Assembly: GCF_007279655.1 (NCBI RefSeq)
Contig: NZ_QKWN01000008.1
Location: forward strand, 186,001 to 250,000
Reading direction: 5' to 3'
DNA length: 64,000 bases
DNA from: Robertkochia solimangrovi
GTDB lineage: Bacteria; Bacteroidota; Bacteroidia; Flavobacteriales; Flavobacteriaceae
In this document: piece after piece, positions 43,240-54,094 of the stretch
Position numbering within the stretch: the first letter of the stretch is position 1
How the letters are laid out: the number at the start of each line of letters is the position of its first letter
The notes under the pieces: model-generated
Told to the model about the DNA's origin: nothing
The model's database searches: none
The model's input: only the letters and a program-made list of their open reading frames with translations
Position numbers and translations under genes: made by a program

Positions 43240-45792
43240 TCAGGATTCTGCAGATTCTTCTGCTTTCTTGATATTGATCGTGAGTTCGTCATTTGCTTCG
43301 TTCAGATCCATCATAATACTGTCGCCTTCTACAAGCTTAGCAGTAATGATCTCTTCAGCAAGTGCATCTTCGATATATTTCTGGATCGCTCGTTTCAGCG
43401 GTCTGGCACCATATTGCTTATCGAAACCTTTATCTGCGATATAGTCCTTAGCTTTTTTGGTGAGTTCCAGATTGTATCCCAGGCCTTTGATCCTGTTATA
43501 TAGTTTATCGAGTTCGATATCGATGATCTTGTGGATATCTTCTCTTTCGAGTGGGTTGAAGACCACCACATCATCGATCCTGTTCAGAAACTCGGGAGCG
43601 AAAGCTTTTTTCAATGCATTTTCGATCACGCTTTTCGAGTGATCGTCTGCCTGAGCTTTTTTCGCTGCCGTACCGAATCCGACACCCTGACCGAAGTCTT
43701 TAAGCTGTCGAGCTCCGATATTCGAGGTCATGATGATGATCGTATTCCTGAAATCGATTTTTCTGCCCAGGCTATCAGTCAGATAACCGTCATCGAGAAC
43801 CTGAAGCAACATGTTGAATACATCCGGGTGCGCTTTTTCAACTTCATCCAGCAGAATAACAGAATAAGGCTTTCTCCTTACTTTTTCAGTAAGCTGTCCG
43901 CCTTCTTCATAACCTACGTATCCCGGAGGTGCACCGATCAGTCTGGAAACGGCGAATTTCTCCATGTATTCACTCATATCGATTCGGATCAATGCGTCTT
44001 CAGAATCGAATAGTTTACTGGCCAATACTTTAGCGAGCTGGGTTTTACCGACGCCGGTCTGTCCAAGGAAGATGAAAGATCCGATCGGTTTATCCGGGTC
44101 TTTTAGTCCGGCACGGTTACGTTGTATCGCTTTCACGACTTTGGCAACCGCCTGATCCTGACCGATCACCCTTCCTTTGATAAGGTTAGGCAGTTCGGCG
44201 AGTTTAGAACTTTCCGCTTGAGCGATTCGGCTTACCGGAACGCCACTCATCATGGAAACCACATCGGCTACGTTTTCGCTGGAAACGGTTTCTCTGTGAA
44301 GTTTGGAATCTTCTTCCCATTTATCCTGAGCAACCTGAAGGTCTTTTTCCAGGCGTTTTTCATCGTCTCTCAATTTAGCAGCCTCTTCGTATTTCTGTTT
44401 TTTAACGACAGAATTCTTGAGTTCCTTAACCGCTTCGAGTTGTTTTTCGAGTTCGAGGATCTGCTTCGGCACTTCCATATTGGTGATATGTACACGGGAA
44501 CCTGCTTCGTCAAGTGCATCGATCGCCTTGTCCGGAAGAAAACGGTCTGTGAGATATCTGTTGGTGAGCTTCACGCAGGATTCGATGGCTTCATCGGTAT
44601 AGGTCACATTGTGATGCTCTTCGTATTTTCCTTTGATATTGTGAAGGATTTCGATGGTCTCTTCTACTGAGGTAGGTTCCACGATAACCTTCTGGAAACG
44701 ACGCTCCAGCGCTCCATCTTTCTCGATATACTGTCTGTATTCGTCAAGTGTGGTGGCACCGATACATTGGATCTCACCTCTGGCCAGAGCTGGTTTGAAC
44801 ATGTTGGAAGCGTCGAGGCTTCCGGTGGCTCCACCGGCACCGACGATGGTGTGGATCTCATCGATGAAAAGGATGATATCGTCATTCTTTTCGAGTTCGT
44901 TCATCACTGCCTTCATACGTTCCTCGAATTGTCCGCGGTATTTGGTGCCGGCGACAAGAGAGGCGAGGTCAAGAGTGACCACTCGTTTGTTGTATAGGAT
45001 TCTCGATACTTTTTTCTTTATAATTCGAAGTGCGAGTCCTTCAGCAATGGCGCTTTTACCAACTCCGGGTTCTCCGATGAGAAGCGGATTGTTCTTTTTG
45101 CGTCTGCTGAGAATCTGGGACACCCGTTCAATTTCTTTTTCTCTTCCGACAACCGGATCCAGTTTGTCTTCCTCAGCCAGTTGGGTGAGGTCACGACCGA
45201 AGTTGTCCAGTACCGGGGTTTTAGACTTTTTATTGGTCTTGGTCCCGCCTGCTGAACTGCTGAATGGATTGTCTTTAGCGTCATCGCTGTCTCCTGGATC
45301 ATCTGAATACGATTCAGAGGTCGGAGATTCTATATAATCGTCTTCGCTTGTGATCATCAGTTTGAATTGTTCTTTAACATTATCGTAATCTACCTTGAGC
45401 TTATTCAGCAACTTGGTGGTCGGGTCGTTTTCATTTCTCAGAATACACAGCAACAGGTGTGCGGTATTAATAGAGGAACTCTGAAACAGTTTTGCTTCGA
45501 GGAACGTGGTCTTCAGGGCACGTTCAGCCTGTCGTGTTAGATGGAGGTTCCTTTTTTCATTGGCATTAACGCTGAAATTGGGATTTGCCGGACTAAGGAT
45601 CTCCACCTTCCGTCTAAGCGTGTTAAGATCGATGCTCAGGGCTGTGAGTATATCTATTGCTTTTCCGCTTCCGTCTCTTAGTAATCCGAGCATAAGATGT
45701 TCTGTCCCTATGAAGTCGTGACCCAATCTGAGGGCTTCTTCCTTGCTATAGGCGATCACATCTTTTACCCGTGGTGAAAAATTGTCATCCAT
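43240..45792 (-). CDS. clpC: ClpC-type ATPase (Clp protease regulatory subunit)
   Basis: An 850-residue Hsp100 unfoldase. An N-terminal double Clp domain (SKEEALRLGHDFIGTEHLMLGLL) is followed by D1 with Walker A GEPGVGKSAIAEG and Walker B IILFIDEIHTIVGAGG, a UVR-like coiled middle region (QKYEEAAKLRDDEKRLEKDL), and D2 with Walker A GQTGVGKTQLAKV and VILLDEVEKAHPDV. GQGVGFG in D2 sits where the ClpP-binding loop is expected. Its own terminator follows. Divergent from gyrA. Confidence 0.95.
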   Translation of the reverse strand: MDDNFSPRVKDVIAYSKEEALRLGHDFIGTEHLMLGLLRDGSGKAIDILTALSIDLNTLRRKVEILSPANPNFSVNANEKRNLHLTRQAERALKTTFLEAKLFQSSSINTAHLLLCILRNENDPTTKLLNKLKVDYDNVKEQFKLMITSEDDYIESPTSESYSDDPGDSDDAKDNPFSSSAGGTKTNKKSKTPVLDNFGRDLTQLAEEDKLDPVVGREKEIERVSQILSRRKKNNPLLIGEPGVGKSAIAEGLALRIIKKKVSRILYNKRVVTLDLASLVAGTKYRGQFEERMKAVMNELEKNDDIILFIDEIHTIVGAGGATGSLDASNMFKPALARGEIQCIGATTLDEYRQYIEKDGALERRFQKVIVEPTSVEETIEILHNIKGKYEEHHNVTYTDEAIESCVKLTNRYLTDRFLPDKAIDALDEAGSRVHITNMEVPKQILELEKQLEAVKELKNSVVKKQKYEEAAKLRDDEKRLEKDLQVAQDKWEEDSKLHRETVSSENVADVVSMMSGVPVSRIAQAESSKLAELPNLIKGRVIGQDQAVAKVVKAIQRNRAGLKDPDKPIGSFIFLGQTGVGKTQLAKVLASKLFDSEDALIRIDMSEYMEKFAVSRLIGAPPGYVGYEEGGQLTEKVRRKPYSVILLDEVEKAHPDVFNMLLQVLDDGYLTDSLGRKIDFRNTIIIMTSNIGARQLKDFGQGVGFGTAAKKAQADDHSKSVIENALKKAFAPEFLNRIDDVVVFNPLEREDIHKIIDIELDKLYNRIKGLGYNLELTKKAKDYIADKGFDKQYGARPLKRAIQKYIEDALAEEIITAKLVEGDSIMMDLNEANDELTINIKKAEESAES

Positions 45793-46051
45793 ACACTTAT
45801 CCTTTCTTCAATTAAAAATAGTAAAACAACTATTACCAGACAAAAACTATACCTTAATTAATGGTACTTTTAGCTAATAGACAAAAAAATGTGCCAAAAA
45901 CAAAATAATTAACAGTGAATTTATTAACGGCAAGTCGGGTTTTTTTTGTTAATAAATTGATTAAAAAACTATAGACTAAACACCCCAGAAGGGTAATAAA
46001 ATATGTATATTGGCACGATTTATAAATATACGCTAACGTAAATAAATTAAT

Positions 46052-48586
46052 ATGGCCGAAGGAGAAAAACTGATTCCTATTAATATTGAAGATGAGATGA
46101 AATCGGCTTACATCGATTATTCGATGTCCGTCATTGTGTCACGTGCATTGCCTGATGTTCGCGATGGTTTGAAGCCGGTTCACAGAAGAGTTTTGTTCGG
46201 TATGCACGAATTAGGAGTGCGTTCTAACACTGCTTATAAAAAATCTGCCAGAATTGTAGGTGAGGTTTTGGGTAAATACCACCCACATGGAGACTCCTCC
46301 GTGTATGATACCATGGTTCGTATGGCTCAGGAATGGAGCATGCGCTACATGCTTGTGGATGGTCAGGGTAACTTTGGATCCATCGATGGTGACAGCCCGG
46401 CTGCAATGCGTTATACAGAGGCCAGAATGAGAAAGATCTCTGAAGATATGCTGGCTGACATCGAAAAGGAAACGGTAGATCACCAGCTGAACTTCGATGA
46501 TACGCTGAAAGAACCAAAGGTATTGCCAACCCGGGTACCTAACCTGTTGATCAACGGTGCCTCCGGTATCGCTGTAGGTATGGCGACGAACATGCCTCCG
46601 CATAATCTTTCTGAAGTAGTGCAGGGTATCGTAGCTTACATCGATAATCACGACATCGAGATCGATGAACTCACTGAATATATTAAAGCTCCGGATTTTC
46701 CTACCGGAGGTATCATTTACGGATACGACGGTGTTAAGGAAGCATTTAAGACCGGAAGAGGAAGAATCGTTATGCGTGCTAAGGCGCATCACGAGGAAAT
46801 AAATGGCCGTGAGGCTATCGTGGTAACGGAAATTCCGTATCAGGTGAACAAGGCGGAAATGATCAAAAAGACCGCCGACCTTGTCAATGATAAGAAGATT
46901 GAAGGTATCTCCAATATCAGAGATGAATCGGATCGAAAAGGGATGCGTGTCGTTTACATCTTAAAACGCGATGCGATTCCTAATATCGTACTGAACCTGC
47001 TCTATAAATACACAGCGTTGCAGTCATCTTTCAGTGTGAACAATATCGCATTGGTGAACGGCAGACCGCAAATGCTCAATCTCAAGGATATGATCGTGCA
47101 TTTTGTGGACCATCGTCATGAGGTTGTAGTAAGACGTACCGAGTACGAATTGAGAAAGGCGGAAGAAAGAGCGCATATTCTGGAAGGTCTCATCATCGCT
47201 TCAGATAATATCGACGAAGTGATCGCGCTGATACGTTCTTCCTCAAATGCTGAGGAGGCAAGGGAAAAACTTATCGAACGCTTTAAGCTTTCCGAGATAC
47301 AGGCGAAAGCGATCGTAGAAATGAGACTTCGTCAGTTAACCGGACTGGAGCAGGATAAATTGCGTACAGAATACGATGAGACCATGAAATTCATCGAAGA
47401 TTGTAAAGATATCCTTGCCAGAAAGGAACGCAGAATGGAGATCATCAAAGATGAGCTGTTGGAAGTGGAACAAAAATACGGGGATGCCCGTCGTTCTCAA
47501 ATCGAATATGCAGGTGGTGACCTCAGTATCGAAGATATGATACCGGATGAGCAAGTGGTGATTACGATCTCACATGCGGGTTATATCAAGCGTACCTCGC
47601 TCTCTGAATATAAAACTCAGAACAGAGGGGGAGTTGGTCAGAAAGGATCTTCAACACGTAACGAAGACTTCCTTGAGCATATGTTCATCGGTACCAATCA
47701 CCAGTATATGCTCTTCTTTACACAAAAAGGTAAATGTTTCTGGATGCGTGTCTACGAGATCCCTGAAGGTAGTAAAACCTCCAAGGGTAGAGCGATTCAG
47801 AATCTGATCAACATCGAACAGGATGATAAGGTGAAAGCTTTCATCTGTACCAAAGACCTGAAAGATGAAGAATATATCAACAGTCATTATGTCATAATGG
47901 CAACCAGACAAGGTATTGTCAAGAAAACATCTCTGGAGCAGTATTCACGTCCCCGTCAGAACGGTATCAATGCGATAACCGTAAGAGAGGATGACGAATT
48001 GCTGGAAGCAAAACTTACTACCGGAAACAGTCAGATCCTCCTCGCGGTTAAGTCTGGTAAGGCTATCCGTTTCGAAGAAAGCAAGACCCGACCTATGGGT
48101 AGAAATGCCAGTGGGGTACGCGGGATCAGTCTTGCCGATGATAAGGATGAAGTGATCGGAATGCTTTCCATCCATAATATGGAAGAGAATATTCTGGTGG
48201 TTTCTGAAAATGGATATGGAAAACGTACCTACCTCGATGATCCTGAGGATGGAGAAGCGGTTTATCGAATCACCAACAGAGGTGGTAAAGGTGTAAAAAC
48301 CATGTCTATTACAGAAAAAACCGGTAAATTAGTAGCCATTAAAAACGTGTCGGACAGCGATGATCTTATGATCATTACCAAATCCGGAGTTGCGATCAGG
48401 TTATCTGTTGAAGATCTGAGGGTTATGGGGCGTGCTACCCAAGGGGTAAAACTCATCAACCTGAAGAATGATTCTATTGCTGCAGTAGCTAAAGTACCTC
48501 GCAGTGAAGACGAGATCGATGATGTTAAGGATATTGAGGTGAACGAAGATGGCACGGATATTGGACAAGGAGAAACCGAAAATTAA
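46052..48586 (+). CDS. gyrA: DNA gyrase subunit A
   Basis: An 844-residue type II topoisomerase subunit. The active-site Tyr is near residue 121 ([10 protein letters not shown]). The quinolone-resistance region is [19 protein letters not shown], with Ser82, Ser83 and Asp86, so it shows no known resistance change. The C-terminal pinwheel carries the GyrA box as QNRGGVG (residues 523-529), which differs from the E. coli QRRGGKG at two positions. The acidic tail ([15 protein letters not shown]) is typical of this phylum. Start ATG 46052; the following TPR gene is 33 bases away. Confidence 0.97.
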   Translation: MAEGEKLIPINIEDEMKSAYIDYSMSVIVSRALPDVRDGLKPVHRRVLFGMHELGVRSNTAYKKSARIVGEVLGKYHPHGDSSVYDTMVRMAQEWSMRYMLVDGQGNFGSIDGDSPAAMRYTEARMRKISEDMLADIEKETVDHQLNFDDTLKEPKVLPTRVPNLLINGASGIAVGMATNMPPHNLSEVVQGIVAYIDNHDIEIDELTEYIKAPDFPTGGIIYGYDGVKEAFKTGRGRIVMRAKAHHEEINGREAIVVTEIPYQVNKAEMIKKTADLVNDKKIEGISNIRDESDRKGMRVVYILKRDAIPNIVLNLLYKYTALQSSFSVNNIALVNGRPQMLNLKDMIVHFVDHRHEVVVRRTEYELRKAEERAHILEGLIIASDNIDEVIALIRSSSNAEEAREKLIERFKLSEIQAKAIVEMRLRQLTGLEQDKLRTEYDETMKFIEDCKDILARKERRMEIIKDELLEVEQKYGDARRSQIEYAGGDLSIEDMIPDEQVVITISHAGYIKRTSLSEYKTQNRGGVGQKGSSTRNEDFLEHMFIGTNHQYMLFFTQKGKCFWMRVYEIPEGSKTSKGRAIQNLINIEQDDKVKAFICTKDLKDEEYINSHYVIMATRQGIVKKTSLEQYSRPRQNGINAITVREDDELLEAKLTTGNSQILLAVKSGKAIRFEESKTRPMGRNASGVRGISLADDKDEVIGMLSIHNMEENILVVSENGYGKRTYLDDPEDGEAVYRITNRGGKGVKTMSITEKTGKLVAIKNVSDSDDLMIITKSGVAIRLSVEDLRVMGRATQGVKLINLKNDSIAAVAKVPRSEDEIDDVKDIEVNEDGTDIGQGETEN

Positions 48587-48619
48587 AAATTAACATTAAA
48601 CACAAATATTGAATTAGAA

Positions 48620-49894
48620 ATGAAAAAGCGAATTTTAATAGCTTCAGCTGTATTATTTTCGACCTTTGCCATCGCTCAGAAGAAAGAATTGAGAGATGCT
48701 GAGAAGGCATTGGAAAACGGTAGTGTGGCCGAGGCCAAAACTGCACTGGACGGAATTTCCGGAAGCATTGATGCCGCAGATGAAAAATATAAGTCTCAGT
48801 ACTACTTTCTTTTAGGGAAGACCTATGGTGAGATGGGGAAAAAAGGTTTAGAAGTACCTCAATCTTATCAATTGGCTGCCGAAAACCTGAACAAACTCAT
48901 CGAGTTTGAAAAAGGCACCAAAGTAAAGTATACCGAAGAAGCCAAAGCCTACATGAACCAAATGGCAAACGACCTGGTAAATTCAGCGGTAGAAGATAAC
49001 AAGAACAATAAGTACGCCGAAGGTGCAGATAAACTCTATCTGGCCTATGAACTCAGCGGAAATGCTGATTATCTTTATTACGCAGCTTCAGGAGCTGTTC
49101 AGGCTGAGCAGTATGAGAAATCCCTTGAGTACTATCTGGCTCTTAAAGATATGGGGTATACCGGTGAGTCTACTCAGTATGTTGCTACCAATAAGGAAAC
49201 AGGACAAGTTGAAGATCTTGGAACTGAATCTAACCGTGACTTAATGGTTAAAGCAGGAACCCATATCAATCCTGAAGAACAAAAAACGGAGTCAAGACTT
49301 CCTGAGATCGTTAAGAATATCGGACTTATCTACAGTCAGCAGGGTGAAACAGAGAAGGCTATTGCAGCGATGAAAGATGCAAGAGCAGCGAATCCTGAGG
49401 ATATCAACCTGTTGCTTACAGAAGCTAACCTTTACATTAAATTAGGGGATAAGGAGAAATTCAGAGCATTGATGGAAGAAGCTATCCAAAAAGATCCGAA
49501 CAATCCTGTACTATTCTATAACCTTGGTGTAATTACTGCAGAACAAGGTGATCACGAAAAAGCTATGGAATATTATCAGCGTTCTCTGGAGCTAGATCCT
49601 AAAAGTGAGAATACTTACCTGAACATGGCTTCAGAGGTGTTGTCAAGAGAACAAGGTATCGTTGATGAAATGAACGGACTTGGAAACACTTCTGCTGATA
49701 ACAAACGTTATGACGAATTGAAAGGAGAGCGTGAGCAGGTTTACAGAGATGCTATTCCTTATCTTGAGAAACTTCTTGAAATCAATCCAAACAATGTTGA
49801 TGCTACCAGAACTCTTATGAATATCTACGGAAACATCGGAGAGACAGCGAAATTCAAAGAAATGAAAGATAAACTTTCAACGCTTGAGCAATAG
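48620..49894 (+). CDS. Exported TPR-repeat protein
   Basis: A 424-residue protein with a signal peptide (RILIASAVLFSTFAIAQ). Helical repeats fill the rest; the clearest TPR pair is NPVLFYNLGVITAEQGDHEKAMEYYQRSLELDPKSENTYLNMA (about 295-340) followed by a further one ending in NPNNVDATRTLMNIYGNIG. Likely periplasmic. No partner is indicated by context apart from proximity to gyrA. A strong terminator follows. Confidence 0.88.
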   Translation: MKKRILIASAVLFSTFAIAQKKELRDAEKALENGSVAEAKTALDGISGSIDAADEKYKSQYYFLLGKTYGEMGKKGLEVPQSYQLAAENLNKLIEFEKGTKVKYTEEAKAYMNQMANDLVNSAVEDNKNNKYAEGADKLYLAYELSGNADYLYYAASGAVQAEQYEKSLEYYLALKDMGYTGESTQYVATNKETGQVEDLGTESNRDLMVKAGTHINPEEQKTESRLPEIVKNIGLIYSQQGETEKAIAAMKDARAANPEDINLLLTEANLYIKLGDKEKFRALMEEAIQKDPNNPVLFYNLGVITAEQGDHEKAMEYYQRSLELDPKSENTYLNMASEVLSREQGIVDEMNGLGNTSADNKRYDELKGEREQVYRDAIPYLEKLLEINPNNVDATRTLMNIYGNIGETAKFKEMKDKLSTLEQ

Positions 49895-49915
49895 GATTTC
49901 GACTTTATAAAAATT

Positions 49916-49942
49916 AAAGGACCGCATTTGCGGTCCTTTTTT
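49916..49942. terminator. Intrinsic terminator between TPR gene and C40-like gene
   Basis: AAAGGACCGC (49916-49925) / GCGGTCCTTT (49930-49939), then TTTATTTT. The near-symmetric A/T flanks mean it can serve both convergent genes. Confidence 0.88.
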
Positions 49943-49974
49943 ATTTTACTTCCTATCTCTTTTCCAGAGAGCGA

Positions 49975-50724
49975 TCAAATGATCTTCTTGATCACTCTCA
50001 GTTTGTGAGTATGTGTACGGGAATCAACATTGAAGATCCCACTATGGTCTATCCTGTCAATTCTAACTTTGCCGTCGACATGGATGATATAATTATTTTC
50101 CATGATGATGCCCACATGTACGATAACCCCTTCTTCATTATCAAAGAAAGCGAGATCGCCGGGTTCACTTTCTTCTATAAAACTTAAGGCGTCTCCCATT
50201 TTAGCCTGTTCATCCGCCTGTCTTTTGATCTGATAACCATTGAGGTGATAGACCATCTGAGCAAATCCGGCGGCATCGATACCAAATGGTGTCTTTCCTC
50301 CCCGTAATTCAGGACAATTCAGGTAGAGAAATGCAGTTTTGATAAGGTCTTCCTTCGGATTTTTTCCAGAAATCTTTCTGCCGTCAAAATGAAAACCGAT
50401 CTGGGATACAGTGCCGGTATTACAGCCTAAAGGTACAGGCATCAGGTTGTTGTTGTCATCGAACACGAATTCCACAAGGTCTGCCGACAGTGCTGCCGGT
50501 TCTTTTTCCAGCACCTTGTAAACGGACTCTTCAAGAAGCGTATACTGTTTATTATCGATCCAGCCTTCAAATTTATCGAATGCAAGACGAATCCTGCTCC
50601 AATGTTTTCTTCGGTCAAGTACCTTAAAGAATTCACCGAACAACACCTGTGAGGTTTGTTCAGCATTCATTGCAGGCTCCAGTCTAAGCGGTACGATACT
50701 CAGGTTACAGATTCCGTATTGCAT
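49975..50724 (-). CDS. SH3b + NlpC/P60-like protein without the catalytic cysteine
   Basis: A 249-residue protein. Residues about 5-65 form an SH3b-like domain (SIVPLRLEPAMNAEQTSQVLFGE). The C-terminal part is NlpC/P60-like: GGKTPFGIDAAGFAQMVYHLNGYQI, GDLAFFDNEEGVIVHVGI (His203), YIIHVDG (His215). The catalytic Cys that should follow Asp150 is Ala151, so a peptidase activity is unlikely. No signal peptide is obvious. It lies 21 bases after the thiolase gene and is probably cotranscribed with it. Confidence 0.85.
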   Translation of the reverse strand: MQYGICNLSIVPLRLEPAMNAEQTSQVLFGEFFKVLDRRKHWSRIRLAFDKFEGWIDNKQYTLLEESVYKVLEKEPAALSADLVEFVFDDNNNLMPVPLGCNTGTVSQIGFHFDGRKISGKNPKEDLIKTAFLYLNCPELRGGKTPFGIDAAGFAQMVYHLNGYQIKRQADEQAKMGDALSFIEESEPGDLAFFDNEEGVIVHVGIIMENNYIIHVDGKVRIDRIDHSGIFNVDSRTHTHKLRVIKKII

Positions 50725-50745
50725 TCAGTGTAAATGGTTTTTATA

Positions 50746-51921
50746 CTACATTCTTTCAACAACGATCGCCGAGGCTCCACCACCACCATTACAGATTGCG
50801 GCTGCTCCTTTACCGGCATTGTTCTGTTTAAGAACGTTTAACAGCGTGATCAGGATTCGTACTCCGGAACATCCCAATGGATGACCGAGGGAGACTGCAC
50901 CTCCGTTTACGTTAACTTTATCATCGCTGAGTCCAAGAATTTTCATATTGGCGAGTCCCACCACGGAGAATGCCTCATTGAATTCAAAATAATCAATCTC
51001 GTCAAGTTTGAGCCCTGCTTTATCCAGAGCCTTTGGCAATGCTTTTGCGGGAGCAGTGGTAAACCATTTAGGTTCGTGGGCTGCATCTGCATAGCTAAGT
51101 ATGGTTGCAAGTGGCGTTATCCCAAGTTCTTTGGCTTTGGCTTCACTCATCAGTACAACAGCACCAGCTCCATCATTGATTGTGGAAGCATTGGCAGCCG
51201 TTACGGTACCGTCTTTGGTAAACGCTGGTCTCAGGGCTGGTATTTTATCCAGTATTACATTTTTATATTCTTCATCTTCTTTAACGATCACGGGTTCACC
51301 TTTCCGTTGAGGAACTTCTACCGGAACCACTTCATCATCAAATTTTCCGGCTTTCCAGGCGTCGGCAGATCGGGTATACGACTGTATTGCAAAAGCATCC
51401 TGGTCTTCCCTTGAAAATTTATATTCGGTAGCGCAGGCATCCGCACATACTCCCATCGCATTCTGGTCATAGGCATCGACAAGACCGTCCCTTTGCAAAC
51501 CATCGGTGAGGGTACCCGGACCGAATTTCACACCCTGACGCATGTACAGATAATGTGGGATCTGGCTCATATTTTCCATACCACCTGCAACGATGATGTC
51601 GGCATCGCCTAAAGCGATTGCCTGTGCGCCCTGCATCACAGCTTTCATACCGCTGGCGCAAACTTTATTGACAGTTGTACAGGGTACGGTATCGGGAATA
51701 CCGGCATAGATAGCGGCCTGCCTGGCTGGGGCCTGACCTTCTCCTGCCTGTACTACATTTCCCATCAGAACCTCTTGCACCAAAGACGGATCGAGTCCGA
51801 TTTGGTTCAGAGCTCCTTTAATGGCTGCGGCTCCTAATTTCGGTGCGGGAATGGAAGACAATGCCCCCATAAAGCTACCGATCGGTGTACGGGCTGCAGC
51901 AACAATGACTACTTTATTCAT
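50746..51921 (-). CDS. Acetyl-CoA C-acetyltransferase (thiolase)
   Basis: A 391-residue thiolase. The acylated nucleophile is Cys88 (TTVNKVCASGMKAVMQG); the C-terminal catalytic residues are His in VSLGHPLGCSGVR and Cys in ICNGGGGASAIVVERM. Chain length and motifs fit the biosynthetic/acetoacetyl-CoA type (AtoB/PhaA-like). Divergent from the PgpH gene. Confidence 0.94.
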   Translation of the reverse strand: MNKVVIVAAARTPIGSFMGALSSIPAPKLGAAAIKGALNQIGLDPSLVQEVLMGNVVQAGEGQAPARQAAIYAGIPDTVPCTTVNKVCASGMKAVMQGAQAIALGDADIIVAGGMENMSQIPHYLYMRQGVKFGPGTLTDGLQRDGLVDAYDQNAMGVCADACATEYKFSREDQDAFAIQSYTRSADAWKAGKFDDEVVPVEVPQRKGEPVIVKEDEEYKNVILDKIPALRPAFTKDGTVTAANASTINDGAGAVVLMSEAKAKELGITPLATILSYADAAHEPKWFTTAPAKALPKALDKAGLKLDEIDYFEFNEAFSVVGLANMKILGLSDDKVNVNGGAVSLGHPLGCSGVRILITLLNVLKQNNAGKGAAAICNGGGGASAIVVERM

Positions 51922-52018
51922 AATTTACTCGTTTTAGTGTTGCGAATTTAGGTATTTTAAAAACATCTTCATAAGAACCCCGATATTAATAAAAATCTGC
52001 AAGGAAGCGATTTTTTTA

Positions 52019-52026
52019 TACTTTTG
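52019..52026 (+). promoter_or_regulatory. Bacteroidota -7 box for the PgpH gene
   Basis: TACTTTTG fits TAnnTTTG, 19 bases upstream of ATG 52046. No clear TTG at -33. Confidence 0.55.
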
Positions 52027-52045
52027 AATATCAATAACCCACTTC

Positions 52046-54094
52046 ATGAAGCGTTTTCTCGATAGGCTTTACTCAAATCAATCTCATATCTACAAAGGCT
52101 TTCTCTTTATAGTCACCATCGTGATGATCGTATATTTTTTCCCAAAAGGAGGAAAGTTCAAATACGATTTTCAAAAGGGAAAACTTTGGCAATATGAAAC
52201 ACTTTACGCTCCTTTCGATTTCGCAATATACAAGACCGACGATGAAATAAGAAATGACAGGGAAACAATCAGAGCGAATCATCCGGAATATTTCACCTAT
52301 GACACGGTGATCCGTCAGACCGTGATTCGGGATTTCAGACAAAAGTTTGCGACTTTCTTTGATGAAGATACCCTCGGTTCCCGGACGTTCAACCGCCTGC
52401 GGGATAACGGACTTCAATTATTGAATCGAATCTATGATAAGGGAGTCGTGCAAAGCGAACTGGATTTTAAAGGTGATAAGGTGGTGAACGTAGTTACCGG
52501 CAATGAGGAAAAGACGGTCCTTTACAGCAGTCTTCAAAAGTTGAATGAGCTTGAAAAAATCATCAATAATTATCTTCGGGAGCAGAACATTCAGGATTAT
52601 TCTTCTTCGTTTTACAGTTTGTATTTCGATATCATCCGACCCAATGTATTCGTGGATGAAGAGCTTACTCAGAAAACACTTGATGAAGAGCTGGCTCAGG
52701 TGACCACTACAAGAGGAAGTGTAGATAAAGGGAAACGTATCATCGCGAAAGGGGAAGTGGTAGAAGGCGATAAGTACAATCAGCTATATTCACTAAAACG
52801 GGAATATCAATCCAAATTATGGAATGAGAATAATTATAACTGGATCGTTCTGGGGTATGTTTTACTGGTGGCTCTGGCCATGATGATGCTACTCTTATTC
52901 CTGAAGAAGTACAGACCTGAGATCTATGAGAACAATAATAAAGTAACCTTTATTTTCTTTAATATACTCGTCATGATCTTTATTACCACCGCAGTGGTAA
53001 AGTTCAATGTCGATTATGTTTATGTGGTACCTTTATGTATCCTGCCCTTAATACTGAAAGCTTTTTTCGATCCTAGAACCGGCCTTTTTGCCCATGTGCT
53101 TACCGTATTATTGCTGGGATTCATCGTGCCTAACAGTTTTGAATATGTGTTTTTACAGATCATCGCAGGTATCGTGACCATTCAGACGATTTCTGAACTC
53201 CATAAGCGAGCGAATCTCTTTATTTCGGTAGGACAGATCACTTTGGTCTATATCGTGGCTTATTTCGCCTTTCATGTCATCCATGAAGGAAATCTTGAGA
53301 ATACGGATTGGCTAATCTTTACGATGTTCATATTGAATGGTCTTGCTACACTGGCTGCGTTTCCGCTGATCTATATCTATGAAAAATTGTTTTCACTGGT
53401 TTCTGATGTTTCACTGTTGGAATTATCGGATACCAATTCAAAACTTTTAAAAGAGCTCTCAGACCGGGCTCCCGGCACCTTTCATCATTCCCTGCAGGTA
53501 GCCAATCTTGCGGAAGCGGCAGCAAATGAGATCGGAGCGAATTCTATGCTCGTTAGAGTAGGGGCCTTATTTCATGATATAGGGAAAATGAGCAATCCGA
53601 TGTTCTTTACCGAAAATCAGATCACCAGTGTAAATCCTCATGATGAACTGTCACCAAGAGAAAGTGCAGCGATCATCATAGATCATGTTATCGAAGGAAT
53701 AGAGATCGCTAAAAAACATAATTTACCGGATCGGGTGATCGATTTTATCAGAACACACCATGGAACCACGATGGTTTATTACTTCTATAAAAAGGAAGAA
53801 GAGATGAATAAGGAAGTGAACCCGGACGATTTCCGTTACCCCGGCCCGATACCGTTTTCCCGGGAAACGGCAATTCTTATGATGGCAGATTCGGTGGAAG
53901 CGGCATCCAAAAGTCTTAAGGAGCCTACCTTTGCGGTTATCGATAGTTTCGTAGACCGGATCATTAACAAGCAGGTGGAGGATGAGCAATTCCTGAATGC
54001 CAATATTACTTTTAAAGAGATTCAGATGATCAAGAAAGTATTAAAACAAAAGCTTGTAAATATCTACCACCTGAGGGTGGAATATCCTGAATAG
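52046..54094 (+). CDS. PgpH/YqgF-type 7TM-HD phosphohydrolase (c-di-AMP phosphodiesterase family)
   Basis: A 682-residue membrane protein. One N-terminal transmembrane helix (GFLFIVTIVMIVYFF), an extracytoplasmic domain (about 40-265), a cluster of about seven membrane helices (about 270-460), then a C-terminal HD domain with HHSLQVANLAEAAANEIG, GALFHDIGKM, HVIEGIEIAKKHNLPDRVIDFIRTHHG and MADSVEAASK. This is the PgpH layout; PgpH degrades c-di-AMP in Listeria. Whether the same holds here is inferred from architecture. Confidence 0.93.
   Translation: MKRFLDRLYSNQSHIYKGFLFIVTIVMIVYFFPKGGKFKYDFQKGKLWQYETLYAPFDFAIYKTDDEIRNDRETIRANHPEYFTYDTVIRQTVIRDFRQKFATFFDEDTLGSRTFNRLRDNGLQLLNRIYDKGVVQSELDFKGDKVVNVVTGNEEKTVLYSSLQKLNELEKIINNYLREQNIQDYSSSFYSLYFDIIRPNVFVDEELTQKTLDEELAQVTTTRGSVDKGKRIIAKGEVVEGDKYNQLYSLKREYQSKLWNENNYNWIVLGYVLLVALAMMMLLLFLKKYRPEIYENNNKVTFIFFNILVMIFITTAVVKFNVDYVYVVPLCILPLILKAFFDPRTGLFAHVLTVLLLGFIVPNSFEYVFLQIIAGIVTIQTISELHKRANLFISVGQITLVYIVAYFAFHVIHEGNLENTDWLIFTMFILNGLATLAAFPLIYIYEKLFSLVSDVSLLELSDTNSKLLKELSDRAPGTFHHSLQVANLAEAAANEIGANSMLVRVGALFHDIGKMSNPMFFTENQITSVNPHDELSPRESAAIIIDHVIEGIEIAKKHNLPDRVIDFIRTHHGTTMVYYFYKKEEEMNKEVNPDDFRYPGPIPFSRETAILMMADSVEAASKSLKEPTFAVIDSFVDRIINKQVEDEQFLNANITFKEIQMIKKVLKQKLVNIYHLRVEYPE

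Noticed and set aside
44654-45337. 227-residue plus-strand ORF opposite clpC
   Set aside because: Ser-rich shadow of the clpC coding strand, no motif, no start signal.
45981-46010. CCCC...GGG-type hairpin upstream of gyrA, like the one in the thr leader
   Set aside because: Stem is imperfect and no leader ORF with a regulatory codon run precedes gyrA.
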